From NCBI GenBank assembly GCA_963755635.1, contig CAVWKS010000010.1, forward strand, positions 372,001 through 436,000: a stretch of DNA of 64,000 nucleotides. The letters are read 5' to 3'. Position numbers and translations under genes: made by a program. The notes under the pieces are model-generated. The model made no database searches. It saw only the letters and a list, made by a program, of their open reading frames with translations, and was not told where the DNA came from. This DNA comes from AC-32 sp963755635 (GTDB taxonomy: Bacteria > Actinomycetota > Thermoleophilia > Gaiellales > Gaiellaceae). Numbering within the stretch: position 1 is the stretch's first letter; each line of letters opens with the position of its first letter. This document shows positions 54,015 to 63,240 of the stretch, in pieces.

Positions 54015-54500
54015 GTGGATGCACGAGAACGAGCGATCGAATCTCTGTACCGCGAGAGGTACGTGCGGTTCCGGAACACGCTTGCAACCATCACCGGCAG
54101 CTACGACAGCGCTCGCGATGTCGTACAGGAGGCATTTCTCCGGGCTCTCAAGCAGCGGCGCTCGCTCCGCGACGAGCAGGCCTTGGAGCTGTGGGTGTGG
54201 CGGATCGCGCTCAGGACGGCTTATGAGTCACGCCGGAACGGGTCGGCGCCCGAACGGCCGCCCGAAGAAGGCATCGAACCGATGCCGGTCGAGGCGGAGC
54301 GCGATCCTGCGCTCGCCGATGCTCTTCGGCGGTTGCCCGGGCGCCGGCGACTGATCGTTTTCCTCCGCTACTACGCCGATCTCAGCTACACGCAGATCGC
54401 GGAACTCTGTGAGGTCAGCGAGGGAACGGTCGCTGCGACGATCGCGCAAGCGCGGGCCCAGCTCGCGGAGACGCTTCGAAAGGATCAGGTGACGGCATGA
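54015..54500 (+). CDS. ECF-type RNA polymerase sigma factor
   Basis: This 161-residue sigma-70 relative has region 2 (YRERYVRFRNTLATITGS, DVVQEAFLRALK) and region 4 (LRRLPGRRRLIVFLRYYADL, SYTQIAELCEVSEGTVAAT). Start is GTG 54015 without an obvious ribosome site, so translation may be leaderless. The stop overlaps the next gene by 4 bases, implying sigma and partner are co-expressed. Confidence 0.93.
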   Translation: MDARERAIESLYRERYVRFRNTLATITGSYDSARDVVQEAFLRALKQRRSLRDEQALELWVWRIALRTAYESRRNGSAPERPPEEGIEPMPVEAERDPALADALRRLPGRRRLIVFLRYYADLSYTQIAELCEVSEGTVAATIAQARAQLAETLRKDQVTA

Positions 54501-55282
54501 CCGCAGCAATCGATCTTCTGGAAGAACGTCTCAACGCACTTGCAAATCTGGAGGACGACTCGGACTGGCGGGCTGTCCGGAAGAAGCGGCGCGGGCCGCA
54601 AAGGCCGGCCTTCGCTGTCGGCGGGCAGGTCTCAGGGTTCCGGCTGGCGTCCCGTCCACGACTGCTCGTCTTTGCCGTGCTCGTCCTTGCCCTGCTCGCA
54701 GGTCCTGCGTATGCGATCGGGCGCGCGGTCGAGGGCTGGGTCGGTGGTGAGCCTGCGCCTCCGTCGATTGTCCACAACTTTGGCTCCTACACGCCACAGC
54801 TCGGCTTCAATCCCGAACCGGGAAAGGCGGTGCGAGTCGCCTCCGACGGCTCTGCTGCTCTCTACGCAACACCGAACGCCCAAGGCAGCTACTGCGTCGC
54901 GACGGATACTCCGGACGGAGGAATCTGCATCCAGCCGAAGGTCGCGGCCGAGCCACTGATCGCCGGGATCATGCCGAACAAGACGCTGCTCGTCGCCGGT
55001 CGCGTCCGCGATCCGAGCGCCGTGGCGATCGCCTTCACCGATCCTGACGGCGCGACAGTCACCCGTCGGATTGGCGCGGGAGGATTCTTCCTCGCTGCCC
55101 TTGCTGCGACAGAGCCGAAAGAAGGTGGGCTGCCGTATCCCTGCAAGAACGGTGCCTGGACGACGACTTTTCGCGCGTTCGGGGCCAATGGTGGAGAGTT
55201 GGCGAGCGCGCGGATCACGCTCGCCAGCAGGCCAACGAGCCGTTGGTACTCGTGCGGCTGGGCCGACGGCCCGCACAGCTAG
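54497..55282 (+). CDS. Membrane protein, probable sigma-factor partner
   Basis: This 261-residue protein has an acidic cytoplasmic N-terminus (LLEERLNALANLEDDSDW), one membrane helix (about residues 53-72), and an extracytoplasmic domain of about 180 residues with four or more cysteines (YCVATDTPDGGICIQ; YPCKNG; YSCGW). Coupling (ATGA) to the ECF gene suggests an anti-sigma or sensor role, though no classic zinc anti-sigma motif (HxxxCxxC) is present. Confidence 0.72.
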   Translation: MTAAIDLLEERLNALANLEDDSDWRAVRKKRRGPQRPAFAVGGQVSGFRLASRPRLLVFAVLVLALLAGPAYAIGRAVEGWVGGEPAPPSIVHNFGSYTPQLGFNPEPGKAVRVASDGSAALYATPNAQGSYCVATDTPDGGICIQPKVAAEPLIAGIMPNKTLLVAGRVRDPSAVAIAFTDPDGATVTRRIGAGGFFLAALAATEPKEGGLPYPCKNGAWTTTFRAFGANGGELASARITLASRPTSRWYSCGWADGPHS

Positions 55283-55384
55283 GCGCCAACCGCCGAACAG
55301 CACTGTCGCTGGAAGCCCTCATCGGTGACGTGGGCTGGGCGAGCGTCCCTCTCGCCCGACGCTGGTCGTTAGCGGGGTCGGGCG

Positions 55385-55948
55385 CTAGGTGAAGTTCTGC
55401 CAGTAACGGCTCGGCGTGGGGCCCTGCTGGCCCTGGTACTTCGAGCCGAGCTCGTCCGCGCCGTAGGGCCGCTCGGCCGGCTCGGTCAGCTGGACGAACG
55501 AGAGCTGGCCGATCTTCATCCCGTAGTAGATCGTGATCGGGAGGTTGGCGACGTTCGAGAGCTCGAGCGTCACGTGGCCGTCCCAGCCTGGGTCGATGAA
55601 GCCCGCCGTCGAATGGATCAGCAGGCCCAGCCGGCCTAGCGAGCTCTTGCCTTCCAGGCGGGCCACCAGGTCGTCCGGGAGCTGGATCCGCTCGAGGGTC
55701 GAGCCGAGCACGAACTCGCCCGGATGCAGGATGAAGGCGCGGTCGCCGTCGATCTCGACGAGCTCGGTCAGGTCTTCCTGCTGCTGCTTGACGTCGATGT
55801 ACGGGTAGCGCGCGTTGTGGAAGACGCGGAAGAGCCGGTCGACCCGGACGTCGACGCTCGACGGCTGGATCAGCGACTCGTCCAAGGGATCGATCCCGAT
55901 GCGGCCCTCCTCGAGCAGGCGGCGGATCGTCCGGTCGGAGAGGACCAC
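55385..55948 (-). CDS. dcd: dCTP deaminase
   Basis: Dcd (187 residues) deaminates dCTP to dUTP for thymidylate synthesis; some relatives also hydrolyse dUTP. It has the trimeric dUTPase-like core with IQPSSVDVRV, the active-site segment EGKSSLGRLGLLIHSTAGFIDPGWDGHVTLEL, and the C-terminal YQGQQGPTPSRYW. Length is typical. It is divergent from the DUF4015 gene. Confidence 0.95.
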   Translation of the reverse strand: MVLSDRTIRRLLEEGRIGIDPLDESLIQPSSVDVRVDRLFRVFHNARYPYIDVKQQQEDLTELVEIDGDRAFILHPGEFVLGSTLERIQLPDDLVARLEGKSSLGRLGLLIHSTAGFIDPGWDGHVTLELSNVANLPITIYYGMKIGQLSFVQLTEPAERPYGADELGSKYQGQQGPTPSRYWQNFT

Positions 55949-55988
55949 GCGCGGAGTTTACGGCCGTCGTATGCTCTTGCTCCTTTCG

Positions 55989-57168
55989 ATGGCAGAGCTC
56001 GATCGGAACGAACGTCTTCGCGAGCGGAGGCGTGCCCGCCGGCGGCGCCAGGTTCGGATCAGGCGGACGGTCGCGATCGCAATCCTGCTCGCGCTTGTCG
56101 CGGGGATCGCACTGGGAGCGAAGGCGGTCGGCGGGAACCACAAGGCGGCGCAGGCGAAGCCGTCGGCGCTTGGGCCTCCGCTGCGCCGCCGCAAGCCCGC
56201 GCTGCCTCGGCACATCCCGCCGCCCGACCACGTGCGCGGCGTCCACGTCACGATGGCGCTCGCGTCGCTACCCGGAAAGCTCCAGCAGTACCTCGCGATC
56301 CCGGGCCTGAACGCGCTCGAGCTCGACGTCAAGGACGAGAACGGCCGCGTCGGGTTCGTCCCGCAGAGCGTCCCGCTCGCGAGCCGGATCGGCGCCTCCG
56401 GCCCGTACTACAAGGCGAAAGCGGGTCGTACGCCTGGTCCACGCGCACGGCATCTACCTGATCGGCCGCGTCGTCACCTTCGAGGACCCGGTGCTCTCGG
56501 AGAAGCGGCCGGACATGGCCGTGCACAACAGCGACGGCTCCGTCTGGCACAACAACTCGGGACTCGGCTGGACGAACCCGTACGACCGGCGCGTCTGGCG
56601 CTACGACGTCGACGTCGCGGCCGCCGCGGCGAAGGCCGGCTTCGACGAGATCCAGTTCGACTACGTCCGGTTCCCGAGCGACGGCGACCTCTCGCTGATC
56701 CGCTACCCCGGGGCGCATCCGCAGGCGATGAAGTGGACGATCCCGGCCTTCGCGCAGTACGCGTCCAGCCGGCTCCACCCGCTCGGCGTGCGCGACTCGG
56801 TCGACGTCTTCGGCCTCTCCGCGACGCGCGATCTCGGGATCGGCCAGCTGCCGCGCCGGATCTCGCGCTACGTCGATGCCGTCTACCCGATGGCCTACCC
56901 GTCGCACTACAACCCCGGCGAGTACGGGATCGCCGTGCCGGACGACGCGCCCGGGATCACGGTGTCGCGCTCGCTCGCGGACTTCCGGCGCGCGCTCGAG
57001 GGCCGCAAGACGCGCCTCGTGCCGTGGCTCCAGGACTTCTCGCTCGGCCGGACGTACACGCTGACCGACGTCCAGCAGCAGATCGCCGCGGCCCGCGCCC
57101 ACGGCACGCAGGGCTTCCTGCTGTGGAACCCGCTCGGGGTCTACACGCCGGGCGCGCTGACGCCGTAA
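55989..57168 (+). pseudogene. DUF4015 glycoside-hydrolase-like protein, one frameshift
   Basis: The product would be about 393 residues: a basic N-terminus, a membrane anchor (TVAIAILLALVAGIALG), and a TIM-barrel domain of the putative glycoside hydrolase DUF4015 family (VRGVHVTMALAS, LNALELDVKDENGRVGF, then FDEIQFDYVRFPSDGDL, YVDAVYPMAYPSHYNPGEYG). The frame breaks near 56420: the conserved segment VVRLVHAHGIYLIGRVVTFE is read one base off and continues to 57168. An upstream ATG at 55971 is an alternative start. A single indel explains the break. Confidence 0.82.
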
Positions 57169-57186
57169 TTGGCGTCAGCTAATGTC

Positions 57187-58515
57187 ATGTCTATGGCGAT
57201 GACGCGGACGATCGAGTTGCGGACGGACATCCCCGGGCCACGCTCCAGGGAGATCCTCGAGCGCAAGGCACGCGTCGTCGCAGGCCCGCTCTCGGTCTTC
57301 CTGCCCGTCGTCGTCGAGGAGGCACATGGCGCGACGCTGACCGACGTCGACGGCAACACCTTCATCGACTTCACCGGCGGGGTCGGCTGCCTCAACGTCG
57401 GCCATTCGAACCCGCAGGTCGTCGCCGCGGCGCAGGAGCAGATGGCGCGCTTCTCCCACACCGACTTCACGATCGTCCCGTACGAGGTCTACATCACGCT
57501 TGCCGAGCGGCTCTGCGAGCTGGCCCCTGTGCGCAAGCCGGCCAAGGCCGCCTTCTTCAACGCGGGCGCCGAGGCCGTGGAGAACGCGATCAAGTTCGCC
57601 CGCTCGTACACCGGCCGGCCGGCGGTCGTCGCGTTCGAGGGCGGCTTCCACGGCCGGACGATGCTCGCGCTCAGCCTCACGTCGAAGACGCACCCGTACA
57701 AGGCGGGGCTCGGGCCGTTCGCGCCGGAGGTCTACCGCGTGCCGTTCCCGAACGAGTACCGCGGGCCGAGCGCGGCCGAGGCGCTGGAGGCGCTGGAACG
57801 CGCGCTCGTCACCCAGGTCGCGGCCGAGACGGTCGCGGCAATCGTGCTCGAGCCGGTGCAGGGCGAGGGTGGGTTCATCGTCGCGCCGCCGGAGTTCGTC
57901 GAGGGCGTGCGCCGGCTCTGCGACGAGCACGGGATCGTGATGGTCGCGGACGAGGTGCAGACCGGCTTCGGGCGCACCGGCCGGATGTGGGGGATCGAGC
58001 ACTCCGGCGTCGAGCCCGACCTGATCACGATCGCGAAGTCGATCGCCGCGGGGCTGCCGCTCTCCGGCGTGATCGGAACGGCCGAGATCATGGACGCGCC
58101 CGGCGATTCGGCGATCGGCGGCACGTACGTCGGCAACCCGGTCGCCCAGGCGGCTGCGCTCGCAGTGCTCGACGTCTTCGCGGAGGAGAGCGTGGTCGCG
58201 CGCGCGGAGACGGTCGGCCAGACGATCCGTTCGCGGATGCTCTCGTGGCAGGAGCGCTGGCCGCAGATCGGCGACGTCCGCGGCCTCGGGGCGATGCTCG
58301 CGATCGAGCTCGTCTCCGACCGCGACTCGAAAGCGCCCGACGCCGACCTGGCGAGCCGCATCGTCGAGGAAGCGGCCGCACGCGGCCTGTTGCTGCTCAA
58401 GTCCGGCATCTACTCGAACTGCATTCGCGTGCTGACGCCGCTTGTGATCTCTGACGCAGAACTTGACGAGGCGCTCGAGGTCTGGGAGAGCGCCCTCGAC
58501 GCTTCCCTGGCTTAG
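57187..58515 (+). CDS. gabT: Class III aminotransferase, GabT-like
   Basis: This PLP-dependent enzyme (about 442 residues) matches 4-aminobutyrate aminotransferases: GGVGCLNVGHSNP, FFNAGAEAVENAIKFAR, EGGFHGRTMLALSLT, VLEPVQGEGGF, DEVQTGFGRTG and the PLP lysine in ITIAKSIAAGLPLSG. Three in-frame ATGs (57187, 57193, 57199) compete as start. It follows the DUF4015 gene by 18 bases and precedes the kinase by 29. Confidence 0.91.
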   Translation: MSMAMTRTIELRTDIPGPRSREILERKARVVAGPLSVFLPVVVEEAHGATLTDVDGNTFIDFTGGVGCLNVGHSNPQVVAAAQEQMARFSHTDFTIVPYEVYITLAERLCELAPVRKPAKAAFFNAGAEAVENAIKFARSYTGRPAVVAFEGGFHGRTMLALSLTSKTHPYKAGLGPFAPEVYRVPFPNEYRGPSAAEALEALERALVTQVAAETVAAIVLEPVQGEGGFIVAPPEFVEGVRRLCDEHGIVMVADEVQTGFGRTGRMWGIEHSGVEPDLITIAKSIAAGLPLSGVIGTAEIMDAPGDSAIGGTYVGNPVAQAAALAVLDVFAEESVVARAETVGQTIRSRMLSWQERWPQIGDVRGLGAMLAIELVSDRDSKAPDADLASRIVEEAAARGLLLLKSGIYSNCIRVLTPLVISDAELDEALEVWESALDASLA

Positions 58516-58544
58516 CACGCCGCAGGACGGGCAAACTTCACGCC

Positions 58545-60016
58545 GTGGTCGGGGAACTGATCGCGGATCGATACGAGCTGGAGGAAGTCGTCGGCACCGG
58601 CGGAATGTCGAGCGTCTACCGGGCGCACGACCGGATGCTCGAGCGCGACGTCGCGCTGAAGATGCTGCACGAGCAGTTCGGCGACGACGGCGACCATGTC
58701 GAGCGCTTCCGGCGCGAGGCCCGGGCGGTCGCGAAGCTCTCCCATCCGAACATCGTCACCGTGATCGACCGCGGTGAGCAGAACGGCCGCCAGTTCATCG
58801 TCTTTGAGTACGTCTCCGGCGAGAACCTGAAGAGCCTGATCGAGCGGGAGGCGCCGCTGCCCGAGCGGGACGCCGTGCGGATCGCGCTCGAGGTCGCCCG
58901 CGCGCTCGCGTTCGCGCACGAGCACGGCCTCGTCCACCGCGACGTCAAGCCGCAGAACGTGCTCCTGACCGAGGACGGCCAGGCGAAGGTGACCGACTTC
59001 GGGATCGCGCGCTCGCTCGACCGCGACGTGCGCGGCGGCCTGACCCAGACCGGCACCGTGATGGGCACGAGCGACTACATCGCGCCCGAGCAGGCGCGCG
59101 GCTCGAAGGCGAGCGTCGGCACCGACGTCTACTCGCTCGGGGTCGTCCTCTACGAGCTGCTCACCGCTGAGCTGCCGTTCAGCGGCGAGAACTTCGTGGC
59201 GGTCGCGATGCGCCACATCAACGACCCGGTTCCCAGCGTGCGCGAAAGGCGGCCGGACGTGTCGCCGCGCCTCGACGCCGCCATCCAGCGGGCGATGGCG
59301 AAGGACCCGCGCCGGCGCTTCCCGTCGATGGAGGCGTTCGGCAAGGAGCTCGAGGCCTGCCTCGCCGAGCCGGACGCGAACGGCGCAGGGCCGGCGGCCG
59401 AGACGCTCGTCGTCGCTCCGCAGAAGCGCCGCCGCCAGCCTCGCCCGCCCGCCGACCGGCCGACGGTCTGGCCGCTGATCCTGCTGCTGGCAGGGCTCGC
59501 GGTGCTGGCCGGGATCTTCGCGGCCGTGTTCGCGTTCACCGGTTCCACGCCGACGAGCATCATCAACAAGGCCGTCGGCAGGAAGGCCTCCGCGAAGCCG
59601 GTGCATCTGCTGGGAGTCGCGTCGTACGACCCGCAGGGCGACAACCACGTCGAGCATCCCGAGGCCGTCGCCAGGGCGGCCGACGGTAACGCCGACGACC
59701 TACTGGGAGACCGAGCACTACAGCGGCTGCGCTGAACAAGAGCGGCGTCGGCGTGCGTGCTCGACGCGGGCCGAGCGCGCAAGCTCTCGCAGGTCGTCGG
59801 TCACCACCGACACGCGTGGTTACACGGCCCGAGATCGAGGCGGGACCCGTCTCGGCAGCGGCCCGTTCAGCCTCGGTCTCCGGCTCGCAGGTGGTGAACG
59901 GCAAAGCCGTCTTCAAGCTCCACGGCGCGGCCGCGCGCTACTACGTCGTCTGGATCACCGACCTCGGCCCGAACGACTCCGTGCACGTCAATGAAGTGAC
60001 TGCCAAGAGCGGCTGA
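58545..60016 (+). pseudogene. PknB-type Ser/Thr kinase with frame-scrambled C-terminal domain
   Basis: The kinase part is intact (58545-59735): glycine loop VGTGGMSSVYRAHD, Lys39, HRDVKPQNVLL at about 131, DFGIARSLD, GTSDYIAPEQ, and a membrane helix (about 307-330). Beyond VASYDPQGDN the extracytoplasmic domain, apparently discoidin-like (PTTYWETEHYSG, then LNKSGVGV, LDAGRARKLSQVV, VTTDTRGYTA, SGSQVVNGKAVFKL), is spread over all three frames with at least four breaks between about 59690 and 59890, then reads cleanly to the TGA at 60016. An annotator will see a truncated 396-residue kinase. Sequence error is likelier than decay. Confidence 0.8.
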
Positions 60017-60030
60017 GCGACAATCCGGGC

Positions 60031-63000
60031 ATGACCTGTGCCTCTTGCGGAGCCGAGCTTCCGGCCGGCGCGCGTTTCTGCCCGAGCTGTGCCGCTCCGG
60101 TGGAGGCGGCCGAGCCGGCGGCTGCCGGCGGCGAGCGCAAGGTGGCGACCGTCGTCTTCGCCGACCTGGTCGGCTCGACGGCGCTCGGCGGCTCGCAGGA
60201 TCCCGAGCGCACGCGCGTCCTGCTCGACCGCTTCTACGACGCGATGACCGACGAGGTCGAGCGCGCCGGCGGCACGATCGAGAAGTTCGCCGGTGACGCC
60301 GTGATGGCCGCGTTCGGCGTCCCTGCGGCGCTCGAGGACCACGCGGAGCGCGCGCTCCACGCGGCGCTGGCGATGCGCCGGCGGACGCGGGAGCTCGACG
60401 GGCGGCTCGAGCTTCGGATCGGGATCAACACGGGCGAGGTCGTGGTCGGCCGTCCTCGCGAGGGCAGCTCGTTCGTGACCGGCGACACGGTCAACGTCGC
60501 CGCCCGGCTCGAGCAGGGCGCCGAGCCCGGCGAAGTCCTCGTCGGAGAGCGCACGGTCGAGTCCGTCCGCGGCGCCTTCGAGTTCGACGACCCGCGAACA
60601 ATCGAGGCGAAGGGCAAGCCGGGCGGCGTCACCTGCCGGCGCCTGGTGGCCGCGCTCTCGCTGATGCGCCCGCGCGGCGTGGGCGGCGTCCGCGAGGCGT
60701 TCGTCGGGCGGGACACCGAGCTCGACCTCCTGCGTGCCACCTATCGCCGCGTCGTCGAGCGCGGCGAGCCGCACCTGGTCACGATCATGGGCGACGCCGG
60801 CGTCGGCAAGACGCGGCTGGTGCGGGAGCTGTGGTCGCAGCTCGAGGACGAGTCGCCCGAGCCCGCGCGCCGGACCGGCCGCTGTCTCTCCTACGGCCGC
60901 GGGATCACCTACTGGCCGGTCGCGGAGATCCTGCGGGAGCACTTCGGGATGCTGGAGAACGAGCCGCCGGAGAGGCTGATGGGCCGGCTGGAGGGCCGGG
61001 AGATCCTCGGCCTCGTCTTCGGCCTCGACGTGGCGCCCGACCTTCATCCCCTCGTCGCCCGCGAGCAGCTGCAGGAGGCGACGGCCCGCTTCCTCGAGGA
61101 GGTTGCCTCCACGCGCCCGCTCGTCCTGCTCGTCGAGGACCTGCACTGGGCCGAGGAGGATCTGCTCGACCTCGTCGACCGGCTGCTCTCCGACGTGAAC
61201 GGCCCGCTGCTCCTGATCGCGACCGCGCGCCCCGAGGTGCTCGACCAGCGCCCCGCCTGGGGCGGCGGGAAACGGAACGTGACCCTCCTCGGCCTCGATC
61301 CGCTCACCGAGCGGCAGACCGAGGAGATGGTCGCGCAGCTTCTTGCGTCAGAGCTGCCGGAGGCCGTGCGGAGCGCCCTCGTCGAGCGCGCCGGAGGGAA
61401 CCCGTTCTTCGTCGAGGAGCTCGTGGCGACGTTCATCGACCACGGCGTGCTCGAGCGCTCGAACGGCGGCTGGACGGCGCGCGAGCTGCCCGAAGGCTTC
61501 GAGATCCCCGACTCGGTCCAGGCGGTGCTCGCAGCCCGGATCGACCTCCTGCCCGCGACGGAGAAGGCGGCGCTGCAGGCGGCGTCGGTGATCGGACGTA
61601 CGTTCTGGGCAGGGCCGGTCGGCGAGCTGCTCGGCGGCGAGGACCCCGACTACGTGCTGCTCGAGGACCGCGACTTCATCCGCCGCAGGCCGGGCGCATC
61701 GCTCGAGGGCGAGCGCGAGTTCGTGATCAAGCACGCGCTCACTCGCGAGGTCGCCTACGGCACGCTGCCCAAGGCCCGCCGGGCGAAGCTGCACGCCGCC
61801 TTCGCAGGCTGGCTGGAGAGCTCGGTCGAGGCTCGGGAGGAGCAGGCCGCGCTGCTGGGCCATCACTACGCGGAGGCGGTCCGCCCGGAGGATGCCGACC
61901 TGGCCTGGGAAGGCGAGGACGCGGAGCTCGAGCGCCTGCGGGCGAAGGCCGTCGAGTGGCTCGAGCACGCCGGTCGGCTTGCGACCGGGCGGTACGAGCT
62001 CGACGACGCGGTCGCCCTCTTCCGCCGCGCGCTGGAGCTCGAGGACGACCGCGCCCGGAAGGCGACCCTCTGGCACGCGCTCGGGAGGGCGTACGCGCTG
62101 AAGTACGACGGCGCAGGATTCTGGGAGGCGATGCAGCAGGCAATTGCGGTCTGCGACGACGAATCCCTGCGGGCCGAGCTCTATGCAGACCTCGCCATGG
62201 ACACCGCGCTGAGAGCCGGGATGTTCACGACGCTGCCCGCCGCCGAAGTGGTCGAGGACTGGGTCGACCAGGCGCTCGCGCTCTCGGCCTCCGGGAGCCC
62301 GAACGCCGCCAAGGCGCTGATTGCCCGTGCGCATTGGCAGCGTTCCCGGGCGCTGTCGAGCGGAGACGCGGAGTCGGCGGACGCGGTCGAGTCGGCGGAG
62401 GCCACAGGCGATCCGGACCTGCGCGTCATCGGGCGCGAAGAACGCTCACTTTCCTTGTTCACACTGGGCAAGCTCGACGAGGCCGTTACGTGGGCAGACC
62501 GCGCATACGAGCTGGCCGACGAGGTGCGGGACCCGGATGTCGCGGCCGACTTGCATTTCGTCGCCGCGCTGCCGGCCGCCGCGCTCGGCAACTTCGAGCG
62601 GGCACGCTCGCTGGTCGAGCGGTACGAGGAGGCGACGGTGACCTTGACCCCGCACCATCGTGTCCACGGGGTCGCGGTGGCGGTCGAGGTCGAGGAGATT
62701 GCGGGGAACTGGGCTGGAATCCGAGATCTCGAACGGCTCGTCCGCGACCGCGTGAACGCGAACCTCGCGACTCCCTGCATGCGCAACACGCGGAGTCTTC
62801 TCCTTTGCACGATCGCCGCGGAGCTGGACGGCGACTCCGAACGAGCGGTCGAGCTCGAGGACTTCGCGCGCAGAGTCCAGCACGAGGGATTCGAACGGGC
62901 TTTCTTCGCACCGGAGCTGCGGCTGGCGCTCGTCCGGGGAGATCTCGAGCGGGCAGAACGGCTCCTCGGCGAGACGACGGTGTTGGTCGGTCCCAGCTGG

Positions 63001-63240
63001 TTCTGGCTGAGCGGAGCGGTCGCCCGCTTCGATGCGCTCGTGGCCCTGGAGCGGCGCGAGGACGTCGAGCGGTTGGCCGGGGAGCTTCCGCCTAGCACGC
63101 TGGTCGAGGCGGCCGGCCTGCGCGCGCTCGGGCAGGTGCGCGAGGACGAGACGCTGATCCGCCAGGCGCTCGAGCGCTTCGAGGCGATGGGCCTCGACTG
63201 GTACGCCGCGGAAACCCGGAAGCTAGTAGCGCAGAGCTGA
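60031..63240 (+). CDS. Zinc-ribbon class III cyclase / AAA ATPase / TPR regulator 2
   Basis: This 1069-residue protein repeats the layout of the one at 20.8 kb: one zinc ribbon (CASCG..CPSC, residues 3-21), a class III cyclase domain (about 37-200; VVFADLVGST, FAGDAVMAAFG, DTVNVAARLEQ), an ATPase with Walker A GDAGVGKTR (about 254) and Walker B LLVEDLHWAEEDL, and a long helical repeat region. It follows the kinase end by 14 bases. Its last 18 bases overlap the convergent ddl gene. Confidence 0.92.
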   Translation: MTCASCGAELPAGARFCPSCAAPVEAAEPAAAGGERKVATVVFADLVGSTALGGSQDPERTRVLLDRFYDAMTDEVERAGGTIEKFAGDAVMAAFGVPAALEDHAERALHAALAMRRRTRELDGRLELRIGINTGEVVVGRPREGSSFVTGDTVNVAARLEQGAEPGEVLVGERTVESVRGAFEFDDPRTIEAKGKPGGVTCRRLVAALSLMRPRGVGGVREAFVGRDTELDLLRATYRRVVERGEPHLVTIMGDAGVGKTRLVRELWSQLEDESPEPARRTGRCLSYGRGITYWPVAEILREHFGMLENEPPERLMGRLEGREILGLVFGLDVAPDLHPLVAREQLQEATARFLEEVASTRPLVLLVEDLHWAEEDLLDLVDRLLSDVNGPLLLIATARPEVLDQRPAWGGGKRNVTLLGLDPLTERQTEEMVAQLLASELPEAVRSALVERAGGNPFFVEELVATFIDHGVLERSNGGWTARELPEGFEIPDSVQAVLAARIDLLPATEKAALQAASVIGRTFWAGPVGELLGGEDPDYVLLEDRDFIRRRPGASLEGEREFVIKHALTREVAYGTLPKARRAKLHAAFAGWLESSVEAREEQAALLGHHYAEAVRPEDADLAWEGEDAELERLRAKAVEWLEHAGRLATGRYELDDAVALFRRALELEDDRARKATLWHALGRAYALKYDGAGFWEAMQQAIAVCDDESLRAELYADLAMDTALRAGMFTTLPAAEVVEDWVDQALALSASGSPNAAKALIARAHWQRSRALSSGDAESADAVESAEATGDPDLRVIGREERSLSLFTLGKLDEAVTWADRAYELADEVRDPDVAADLHFVAALPAAALGNFERARSLVERYEEATVTLTPHHRVHGVAVAVEVEEIAGNWAGIRDLERLVRDRVNANLATPCMRNTRSLLLCTIAAELDGDSERAVELEDFARRVQHEGFERAFFAPELRLALVRGDLERAERLLGETTVLVGPSWFWLSGAVARFDALVALERREDVERLAGELPPSTLVEAAGLRALGQVREDETLIRQALERFEAMGLDWYAAETRKLVAQS

